Shown: positions 7,126-12,545 of the stretch, piece by piece | Numbering within the stretch: the first letter of the stretch is position 1 | Layout of the letters: the number at the start of each line of letters is the position of its first letter | Source of the DNA: G001797105 sp964528155 | GTDB lineage: Bacteria; Chloroflexota; Anaerolineae; Anaerolineales; E44-bin32 | Assembly: GCA_964528155.1 (NCBI GenBank) | Contig: CAZGRL010000105.1 | Span: 1 to 12,545, forward strand | Reading direction: 5' to 3' | Length of the DNA: 12,545 nt | The notes under the pieces: generated by a model | Databases searched by the model: none | Told to the model about the DNA's origin: nothing | What the model saw: the letters and a program-made list of their open reading frames with translations, nothing else | Made by a program: the position numbers and the translations under genes

Positions 7126-7747
7126 TTTATGGAAGGGCGTGGAGCCAGGAAGCGAACCTACCCCAGATCTTCTGCTGGCACTGCTCGGCATGCTCGGGCA
7201 GATGGCCGAGGACTTCAATGCAGGTCGCTTCGTCCCCCTCATGGAGGCCGACATCGACGGTTACCTAGCTAGCCAGTTCCTGGCGAAGCGGATCTGCACC
7301 CTCCCTGGTCTCCATCAGAACGCGCGAGTTGCAGGTGTTCTAAAGAGACGCTATGATCTTGCCCTCGGTCGGGTAGATTTCTCGCCGGAGCCTGGCGTAC
7401 GCGCCGCGATTAGCGATCCCAAGCTGGTGCTGCAGGTGAAGGTCTTCCCCAGGTGGGGGTTCACGCCACAACAACACAATGTCCATCTCCACCACGTACT
7501 AGAGGACGACATTCCGTCCCTGGGAGACCTCGCACGCCGTTGGCCTGATTCGATGCGGTGTCTTGTCTTGGCCGATTTCTGGCGAACGGATCGTCTTGAC
7601 GGCTACCTTTCTGGCAAGATCGCTGGCAGCCGAAGGATTGAGGCGGTCGTGAGCAGTGCACGGACCCAAGGCGTCCAAGTCATTTGGGTCCACCCTACGT
7701 CAGACGAAGGCATGACCGTGAGCCTCACAGGGAGCCTGACCGGATGA
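7103..7747 (+). CDS. Unrecognised protein with a PD-(D/E)XK nuclease-like pattern
   Basis: I do not recognise the family. The open frame shows Glu48 in a helix (LMEADIDGYL), Asp85 at a strand start (RYDLAL), then Gln111-x-Lys113 in a hydrophobic strand (LVLQVKVF), and later a strand MRCLVLADF. E...D...(E/Q)xK in this order fits the PD-(D/E)XK nuclease fold, so a DNA nuclease partner of the following ATPase is plausible but unproven. The start is uncertain: TTG 7103 has AAGGGAG eight bases upstream (7088-7094) and gives 214 residues, overlapping the HTH gene by 23 bases; GTG 7139 gives 202 residues but its purine run is too close. Thirty bases separate it from the ATPase gene. The reading frame is convincing because it continues 600 bases beyond the HTH gene with ordinary protein composition. 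Confidence 0.75.
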   Translation: MVPHLGHDLWKGVEPGSEPTPDLLLALLGMLGQMAEDFNAGRFVPLMEADIDGYLASQFLAKRICTLPGLHQNARVAGVLKRRYDLALGRVDFSPEPGVRAAISDPKLVLQVKVFPRWGFTPQQHNVHLHHVLEDDIPSLGDLARRWPDSMRCLVLADFWRTDRLDGYLSGKIAGSRRIEAVVSSARTQGVQVIWVHPTSDEGMTVSLTGSLTG

Positions 7748-7765
7748 CCTCATGCCGAGGGGGCG

Positions 7766-7771
7766 AAGGAG
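7766..7771 (+). promoter_or_regulatory. Shine-Dalgarno site deciding the ATPase start
   Basis: AAGGAG lies six bases before ATG 7778, which selects that codon over the TTG immediately preceding it. Confidence 0.75.
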
Positions 7772-7777
7772 TCATTG

Positions 7778-10702
7778 ATGGGCGTGCTTAAGGGCTGCAA
7801 GCCACGCAAAGAAGTCCTGACCGGCGAACTTGACGATGCCATTTTCGCCGCCGACTTCGGCGACCTGATCGCCGGGAAGGCGCCCCGCGTCTACGGGGAC
7901 GCGGCGACGTTCTTCCAGAACACCCACCCGGCGGCGCAGTTGTGCAAGGTCATCGAGGTTGTGTTTGGGCGGCTAGCTAGCCCCGAAGAAGGAGGTGCGA
8001 CGATCCGCCTGAGCACGGGCTTCGGCGGGGGGAAGACGCACACGCTGATGGCCATGTGGCATCTGGCGGAAAACGTCGCAGATCTGACGCTGGGGACGGA
8101 ATTGATTCCTGCGGCGGGGCGGCCCAAGGCCGTCACCGTCGCCGCGGTGGATGGGGCCGATGCCGGCGAGGTCTTCGCTCGGCACGGGAAGGCTGTCACT
8201 CGGAGCCTGTGGGGGGAGATCGCGTACCAACTCGGCGGCGAGAAAGCGTGGAAGGCTCTCGGAGACTCGGACCACCCCGAGCGGCAGCCGGACCAAGCCC
8301 TTGTCGAAGGTTGGTTCCCATCCGGCTCCGTCCTCCTTCTCCTGGACGAACTCGTAGTGTACATGGCCACGCTTTCCGACCGAGGGCAGGGAAACCTGCT
8401 GGCCTTCCTGGGTAAACTGACATCCGTTGTCGGCAACCGACCCGAAACTGCGCTTGTGGTGACCGACCCGGCTGGCCAGCCCGCCTACGCACAGCAGGCG
8501 GCGAATCTCTCGGCGGCTCTTGCCGCGGCGACAGTGAAGCTCGACGATATCTTTGGCCGCAAGATGTCTGATTTTGATCCCGTCGGGGGAGAGGCGGCAC
8601 GCGTGATTGTGCGACGCTTGTTCCAGAAGGTCGATGCCACTGCAGCCCAAGCCGCCTCCAAGGTGTACTACGATCTCTATGAGCGGGTCTCGCGTGATCA
8701 GCCGGGATCCATTCCTCCCGCGGCCACCAAGGCGGCCTATGCCAAGCTTATCGTCGACGCCTATCCCTTCCACCCTCGCCTTGTGGATACGGCACAGGAC
8801 TGGCTGGCTGCCATGCCGGACTTCAACAAGAGTCGCGGCACCCTGCGCCTGTTCGCTCGAATTTTGCGGTCGGTCTGGGATCGCGATGAGGATGTCGATC
8901 TCATCACTGGCGGAGAGATCGACTGGTCGAATCCGAGTATTCAGGCCGATCTGATCAGCCGTCTGAATCGCGACCACTTCAAGGCAGCCATTTCCGCCGA
9001 CGTGGAGCGCCATGCGGGCGAGCTGGATGGTGAGGCGGCCCGCGGCATCCATCGGCGGGTGGCATCGGCGCTCCTCCTTGAGAGTCTGCCGCTGCAGCCC
9101 AACAGCGGATTGGACAAGCCAGAACTCACGCTGGCGACGCTCCGGCCTGACGAGGCCGGACCTGAACCTGGTGAAGCCCTTGACCGACTCCTGGGTACAT
9201 GCTGGCATACGTACCCGATGGCCGGCGGCCGAGGCTGGCAGTTCCGCTATGAGCCGAACATCATCAAGCAGATCGAAGAGCGGATGGCCGACGTCCCTGT
9301 CGAAGACGCGCGCAGCCGCGTGCTCGCCGAGGTACAGGGCTTCTTCGCGGGTCCAGTGTTCAAGGTGGCTGCTTGGCCGAAGACTGCGCGCCAGGTGCCA
9401 GACGTGCCTGATCTTCAGCTGGCGCTGTGTGAATCAGAGGAGCTAGCAAACCTGGTGTGCAACGCCGGCGACAATAGCGACCCCCTGGCGCCATTTCCGC
9501 GCACTTACCTGAATGCCGTCGTCGCGGTCGCGGCCACGCCGGCGATGCTCTCGAACGCGGTCGAGAGAGCGCAGCGGTTTCTCTCTGCCGACTCGATCGA
9601 GCGCGAGAATCGGAAAGGGGATACTGGACGCCTTATCCGTGATCAGCTCTCGAAGGTCCTGCCTGAGATCCACAAGCAGTTCCGCTTACAAGCCTACCGT
9701 GCGTTCAACCGGGTCGTGCTATCGGGCCGCCGGGTCTACGGCATCGAGGAACGATATCAGCTCGCCGGCGAGAACATCCTGCAGCAGGCCAAGGGCCAGG
9801 TGCTTCTGCGCGAGTTCTTGGATGAGAAGAATCTGATCTACAAGGGGGCGGATGCCCTCGACCGTGGGCTGTTCCTGAAGCAAGTCCTCCCAGGTGCAGT
9901 CCGGCCGACAGAGCTCCAGGGCGCGACCACAGCTCGCCTGATCTATCAGCGCTTCCTGGCCGCACCTGGGTTGCGCCTGGTGCCGGACGGAGCTGTGGCC
10001 CGCCAGACCATCCTGCACGCCATCCGAGAGGGCAAGGTCGTCGTCTACACTGCAGGTGACGGTCGGGCTTATGATGCTTCCGGGGTTGTGGATGGACCAC
10101 CTGGGCAGCGCCGACGCACGTCGGGAGCCCTGGCCGCCCTACCACTCGACGACCAAACACTTGTCCTCGAAGTGGGACAGCCGTTGGCGGAGACGTGGCT
10201 TCACGTCGACCCTGCGCCCGGGACGGGGCCTGGCACTGGAGTTGCGCCGAAGACAACGCAACCTCCTCCGACCCCCGCCCGTGCGATCGCTCGGGAGTGG
10301 GGCCAAGCCGTCACACTTGCTGCGGAGCGGCCCCTGCTTGAGCTCGCCTTGACAACAAGGGCGCCAGCCGTAGCACAGTCTCTGCTCACTTTGGCGCAGC
10401 CACTCGGGGCGGACTCCCTCACATTGTCGGTGTCAGTCAGTGGGGAGGGGCGCGATGGTGGCCATATCGACTTTGCCGCACGCGAGCTGCGACCCAATCA
10501 TCCACTCAAGCCGCTCGATCTTTCGGGCCGCCTCTTCTCGGGGCTCTCCGACGGAAGCCAATATGAGGCGACATTGCGTCTGGACTTCGGCTCCAGCGGG
10601 CGCTCTGGCCTGGCGGGGGCGCTTGCCGAGGCCGGGGAGAAGTCGCCAGATCGCGTCTCGATCGAAGCCGAATTCGGTCCGGCCCCTGGGGCTCGGGCAT
10701 GA
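7778..10702 (+). CDS. DUF499-type P-loop ATPase, defence-island associated
   Basis: The 974-residue protein opens with the layout of DUF499 ATPases: a short N-terminal region (RKEVLTGELDDAIFAADFGD), then Walker A GFGGGKTH at residues 81-88 (Lys86, Thr87) and Walker B LLLLDEL with Asp190-Glu191. Sensor-like ALVVTDPAG follows near 225, then YPFHPRLVD and SRGTLRLFARIL, typical of this large AAA-like family. The middle is long and helical. A Pro/Gly/Thr-rich linker near 810-835 leads to a C-terminal beta-rich domain. DUF499 proteins are large cytoplasmic ATPases found beside DUF1156 methyltransferases in phage-defence loci; BrxC/PglY of BREX is a broadly comparable large ATPase (analogy only). 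It likely couples ATP hydrolysis to DNA recognition or to controlling the nuclease and methylase. All expected nucleotide-binding residues are present. The stop overlaps the next start (ATGA). Confidence 0.88.
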   Translation: MGVLKGCKPRKEVLTGELDDAIFAADFGDLIAGKAPRVYGDAATFFQNTHPAAQLCKVIEVVFGRLASPEEGGATIRLSTGFGGGKTHTLMAMWHLAENVADLTLGTELIPAAGRPKAVTVAAVDGADAGEVFARHGKAVTRSLWGEIAYQLGGEKAWKALGDSDHPERQPDQALVEGWFPSGSVLLLLDELVVYMATLSDRGQGNLLAFLGKLTSVVGNRPETALVVTDPAGQPAYAQQAANLSAALAAATVKLDDIFGRKMSDFDPVGGEAARVIVRRLFQKVDATAAQAASKVYYDLYERVSRDQPGSIPPAATKAAYAKLIVDAYPFHPRLVDTAQDWLAAMPDFNKSRGTLRLFARILRSVWDRDEDVDLITGGEIDWSNPSIQADLISRLNRDHFKAAISADVERHAGELDGEAARGIHRRVASALLLESLPLQPNSGLDKPELTLATLRPDEAGPEPGEALDRLLGTCWHTYPMAGGRGWQFRYEPNIIKQIEERMADVPVEDARSRVLAEVQGFFAGPVFKVAAWPKTARQVPDVPDLQLALCESEELANLVCNAGDNSDPLAPFPRTYLNAVVAVAATPAMLSNAVERAQRFLSADSIERENRKGDTGRLIRDQLSKVLPEIHKQFRLQAYRAFNRVVLSGRRVYGIEERYQLAGENILQQAKGQVLLREFLDEKNLIYKGADALDRGLFLKQVLPGAVRPTELQGATTARLIYQRFLAAPGLRLVPDGAVARQTILHAIREGKVVVYTAGDGRAYDASGVVDGPPGQRRRTSGALAALPLDDQTLVLEVGQPLAETWLHVDPAPGTGPGTGVAPKTTQPPPTPARAIAREWGQAVTLAAERPLLELALTTRAPAVAQSLLTLAQPLGADSLTLSVSVSGEGRDGGHIDFAARELRPNHPLKPLDLSGRLFSGLSDGSQYEATLRLDFGSSGRSGLAGALAEAGEKSPDRVSIEAEFGPAPGARA

Positions 10703-11127
10703 AGGTCCGGGAGTCGTCGTTCGCGCTGCGGGTCGTGCGCCGCAGGGCGGGGGACGCTGGCGTGCTGTACCGGCGGTTGCTTGACTCGCGAGGCAATGAA
10801 CGGCTCACCCGCATCGCGGCCATCTCTCCCTTGGCGTTCAGTGCTGCGACGTCTCTGCTGCGGCGGGCGGTCCGTGCAACGGCCGGCCCTGGCGCGGGCC
10901 TGACCAGCGGCCCATTCCATCCGCTCGATCCGGAGTGGGGTGCGCGAGTGGCGTGCTACTCGCTCGTCGCCCGCGGTCTGCGCAATGGCGAGCGGCTTCA
11001 CCGGGCGGCGGAGAACCTGCGCCACGCCGATGGCCCCGAGGCAGCCTGGTGGTTCGGCCAGATGGCTCGCCGCGACGGACTTCGCGCGATCCGGGCGTTA
11101 CGCATCCTGGTTGAGGCGGTTCGGTGA
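10699..11127 (+). CDS. Small arginine-rich protein of unknown function in the ATPase operon
   Basis: The 142-residue product matches no family I can name. It is strongly basic, with Arg clusters such as RVVRRRAGDAGVLYRRLLDSR and LLRRAVRA, and is mostly predicted helical (ENLRHADGPEAAWWFGQMAR, IRALRILVEAVR). There are no membrane segments and no clear catalytic motif. Its ATG overlaps the ATPase TGA by four bases, which implies translational coupling and a shared function, perhaps as a DNA-binding subunit or ATPase adaptor. Small uncharacterised genes commonly follow DUF499 ATPases, but I cannot assign it to a named one. Codon use is like that of the neighbours. Its stop at 11125-11127 is followed by about 80 bases and a new promoter, so it likely ends the first transcription unit. 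Confidence 0.8.
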   Translation: MKVRESSFALRVVRRRAGDAGVLYRRLLDSRGNERLTRIAAISPLAFSAATSLLRRAVRATAGPGAGLTSGPFHPLDPEWGARVACYSLVARGLRNGERLHRAAENLRHADGPEAAWWFGQMARRDGLRAIRALRILVEAVR

Positions 11128-11205
11128 GCGTACTGAGGTGGCTCTTATGCTCAACGGGCGAAGGTGCTGTGAGGTCGAATGGTAGAAATGAGTACCAAGT
11201 TCCAC

Positions 11206-11233
11206 TTGACAGGGCTGCGCGTTCTATTAGAAT
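11206..11233 (+). promoter_or_regulatory. Strong sigma-70-type promoter before the leader and NYN gene
   Basis: TTGACA (11206-11211, perfect) is followed after 16 bases by TAGAAT (11228-11233, five of six). It is the best promoter match I found. Initiation near 11240 would give a leader of about 140 bases before the NYN gene, interrupted by an intrinsic terminator. It makes the NYN-methyltransferase pair a separate unit from the ATPase operon. Confidence 0.65.
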
Positions 11234-11239
11234 CTCGAT

Positions 11240-11297
11240 AGGACTTGCTCCCCGCCCGACTTGCCCCCTCTGGGGGCCTCGGGCGGGGTTATTTTTT
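11240..11297 (+). ncRNA. Putative short leader RNA ending at an intrinsic terminator
   Basis: The promoter at 11206-11233 and the terminator at 11250-11297 together define a transcript of about 58 bases, most of which is the terminator hairpin. It could be a small RNA, an attenuator controlling the NYN and methyltransferase genes, or a terminator for the upstream operon that happens to follow a promoter. I see no leader peptide or known riboswitch in so short a span. Inferred only from these two signals. Confidence 0.35.
11250..11297 (+). terminator. Rho-independent terminator or attenuator
   Basis: A perfect 10-bp outer stem pairs ccccgcccga (11250-11259) with tcgggcgggg (11279-11288). An inner 6-bp stem pairs gccccc (11263-11268) with gggggc (11272-11277) across a TCT loop. 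The tail ttatttttt follows directly at 11289-11297. This is an excellent terminator on the plus strand. It sits downstream of both the 142-aa gene and the strong promoter, so it may end readthrough, attenuate the next unit, or both. Confidence 0.8.
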
Positions 11298-11305
11298 CTG
11301 GGGAT

Positions 11306-11327
11306 CGCCCCCCTTTCTTGAGGGGCG
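11306..11327 (+). other. Second small hairpin in the leader
   Basis: CGCCCC (11306-11311) pairs with GGGGCG (11322-11327) across a 10-base loop. It comes nine bases after the terminator T-tract. It could stabilise the readthrough mRNA or take part in alternative pairing with the G-rich arm of the terminator, but I cannot show a clean antiterminator. Confidence 0.35.
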
Positions 11328-11377
11328 AGCCAACAGGCCGTCCCAGCGGGTGGTCACTAGACGTCGGAGGGGGAAAG

Positions 11378-12028
11378 ATGCGAGTAGAGCCGACCTCAAA
11401 GCGCACTGTCGCCTTCATCGATGGTCAAAACCTGTTCCATGCTGCCAAAGAGGCCTTCGGGCACATTCATCCCAATTATGATGTTCGGGCGCTTGCCCAC
11501 GCCGTCTGCCGTGCCAAAGGCTGGAGCTTCGAGCAGGTGCGGTTCTACACCGGGGTACCCAATGTGGCCGACAACGCCTTCTGGCACCACTACTGGTCCC
11601 GTCGGCTGGTGGTGATGGACAAAGAAGGCGTGATCGTGTTTTCTCGGCCGCTACGCTACCGCAACAGGGTCGTCCGCCTCCCGGATGGGTCCGAGTTCTC
11701 CTACCTTTCCGGCGTGGAAAAGGGCATCGATGTGCGCCTCGCGCTTGATGTGATTCGCCTGGCTCATCGGAGCGAATTCGATGTGGCGCTGATCTTCAGC
11801 CAAGATCAGGACCTCTCAGAGGCGGCTCGGGAAGTGCGGGCTATCTCCATCGAGCAGGACCGCTGGATCAAGGTCGCTTGCGCCTATCCGTTGAGCCCAA
11901 CCAGCCCGACGAAGCGGGGCATCGAGGGCTGCGACTGGATCCCCATCGACCGCGCTACGTACGATGCTTGCCTCGACCGCCGCGACTACCGAGCGAAGGA
12001 ATCCTCCGAAGGAGATAACCAACCTTGA
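11378..12028 (+). CDS. NYN/PIN-like (LabA/DUF88-type) ribonuclease-fold protein
   Basis: The 216-residue product carries the NYN domain pattern: Asp15 in VAFIDGQNL, Asp118 in GVEKGIDVRLALDVI, and Asp143 with Asp145 in LIFSQDQDL. These acidic residues form the metal site of PIN/FLAP-fold nucleases, so RNA cleavage is the likely activity. FYTGVPN and the central strand-helix order also fit. The C-terminus (about 170-216) is charged and probably disordered. ATG 11378 is preceded by GGAGG (11366-11370) at seven bases; extending upstream would translate the hairpin region and is rejected. The stop overlaps the methyltransferase start (TTGA), so the pair is translationally coupled. In defence context it may act as an RNase effector or regulate the modification genes; which one is unknown. 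The fold is secure. Confidence 0.87.
   Translation: MRVEPTSKRTVAFIDGQNLFHAAKEAFGHIHPNYDVRALAHAVCRAKGWSFEQVRFYTGVPNVADNAFWHHYWSRRLVVMDKEGVIVFSRPLRYRNRVVRLPDGSEFSYLSGVEKGIDVRLALDVIRLAHRSEFDVALIFSQDQDLSEAAREVRAISIEQDRWIKVACAYPLSPTSPTKRGIEGCDWIPIDRATYDACLDRRDYRAKESSEGDNQP
12009..12016 (+). promoter_or_regulatory. Shine-Dalgarno site supporting a TTG start
   Basis: AAGGAGAT lies inside the end of the NYN gene, eight bases before TTG 12025. There is no ATG near the frame start, so this site decides the call. Confidence 0.75.
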
Positions 12029-12545
12029 CACCTCCCCGCCTGCTGATCGAAGAATGGCTCCCGGCCGCCGCCATCGGCGTAGAGTGCATGCGCGAGCGCG
12101 GGAGCGCCAGTGCGTTGGCGCCGCATACTTACCTTCACGTATGGTGGGCGCGACGGCCGCTGACGGTATCTCGCGCCGCAGTCCTGGCTTCTCTCCTTCC
12201 CGCCAACTTCCCAAGGGATGTCTTCGAACGACTACTGGGTTTCGGCAAGCCGGGAAAAGAACTCGTCGAAATGCGCAGGATCATGGACAGCGGGGTGAGG
12301 TTAGGTGGTTTCGGTGTTCCACGTGCGTTCGGAGAACCCTTGCGAGAACATGACCTCACGCTGGCGCATACCGCCGTTGAAGACTTGTGGGGGAGCGAAA
12401 TTCGCATTATGGATCCCATGGCGGGAGGAGGATCGATTCCTCTTGAATCCGCCCGAATGGGATTCCAGACACTTGCGAATGAATACAACCCCGTCGCCTG
12501 TTCCGTATTGGAGGCAACCGTTGACTATCCCTTCCGATTCGGGTT
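12025..12545 (+). CDS. DUF1156-type DNA methyltransferase, N-terminal part, truncated by right edge
   Basis: The frame runs open from TTG 12025 to the window end (173 codons). The start LLIEEWLPAAAIGVECMRE and the following LHVWWARRPLTVSRAAVLASLLP are the N-terminal signature of DUF1156 proteins. At residues 130-137 is DPMAGGGS, then IPLESARMGFQTLANEYNPVA: motif I of S-adenosylmethionine-dependent DNA methyltransferases. The (D/N)PPY catalytic motif must lie beyond the edge; full-length members are usually several hundred to about 1,000 residues. It would methylate DNA (likely adenine or N4-cytosine) to mark self. DUF1156 enzymes pair with DUF499 ATPases in phage-defence loci, as here. It overlaps the NYN stop by four bases (TTGA), with a good Shine-Dalgarno site. 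Family call secure; specificity unknown. Confidence 0.9.
   Translation, partial: MTPPRLLIEEWLPAAAIGVECMRERGSASALAPHTYLHVWWARRPLTVSRAAVLASLLPANFPRDVFERLLGFGKPGKELVEMRRIMDSGVRLGGFGVPRAFGEPLREHDLTLAHTAVEDLWGSEIRIMDPMAGGGSIPLESARMGFQTLANEYNPVACSVLEATVDYPFRFG

Noticed and set aside
7973..9208. 411-codon minus-strand open frame
   Set aside because: It is antisense to the ATPase gene, which has intact Walker A and B motifs. The minus translation shows no domain and no ribosome binding site.
11261..11377. Upstream extension of the NYN gene
   Set aside because: It would translate the terminator hairpin. ATG 11378 has GGAGG at seven bases.

Overview
The window is GC-rich (roughly 60-65% by eye) bacterial DNA. 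It holds one very large gene on the minus strand at the left, cut by the window edge, and a rightward series of genes that looks like an accessory DNA-processing or anti-phage island. There is no rRNA, tRNA or CRISPR. Three things weakly suggest Chloroflexota: a short intergenic element ending in 'cgctccgctcagg', of a type I associate with such genomes; a bacterial alpha-2-macroglobulin held by an N-terminal membrane anchor instead of a lipobox; and intact Shine-Dalgarno sites with TTG starts. This is inference; no phylogenetic marker is present.

Left region (1-5495, minus). One open frame of at least 1,831 codons encodes an alpha-2-macroglobulin-family protein. It has an N-terminal transmembrane anchor, macroglobulin-like domains, the YRPxE motif, a Met/Ala/Gly-rich bait-like stretch, and an intact CSEQ thioester motif. 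Its C-terminus lies beyond position 1. A 450-base intergenic stretch follows, with the dispersed-type repeat and a pair of CTGTAAG direct repeats.

Middle region (5948-7747, plus). First is a membrane-anchored Mrr-type nuclease-fold protein (three transmembrane segments, then D...QxK). About 200 bases later a candidate promoter, overlaid by three CAATGG repeats at exact 10-bp spacing, precedes a small excisionase/MerR-type helix-turn-helix gene. This overlaps a gene of no recognised family with a plausible PD-(D/E)XK nuclease pattern (E...D...QVK).

Right region (7778-12545, plus). A 974-aa P-loop ATPase of the DUF499 type (GFGGGKTH Walker A, LLLLDEL Walker B) overlaps a small unrecognised arginine-rich gene by 4 bases (ATGA). 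A clear promoter and, about 45 bases on, a strong intrinsic terminator follow; together they would make a short leader or small RNA. Then come a NYN/PIN-like ribonuclease-fold gene and the start of a DUF1156-type DNA methyltransferase (LHVWWARRPL, DPMAGGGS), cut by the right edge. DUF499 ATPases and DUF1156 methyltransferases are known neighbours in phage-defence-associated loci. The most economical reading is a DUF499/DUF1156 defence system: methylation marks self DNA, the ATPase and nuclease act on unmarked DNA, the HTH protein controls the operon, and the NYN nuclease plus attenuated leader form a second regulated unit. The accessory genes (HTH, PD-(D/E)XK-like, 142-aa protein, NYN) are what may make this version unusual.
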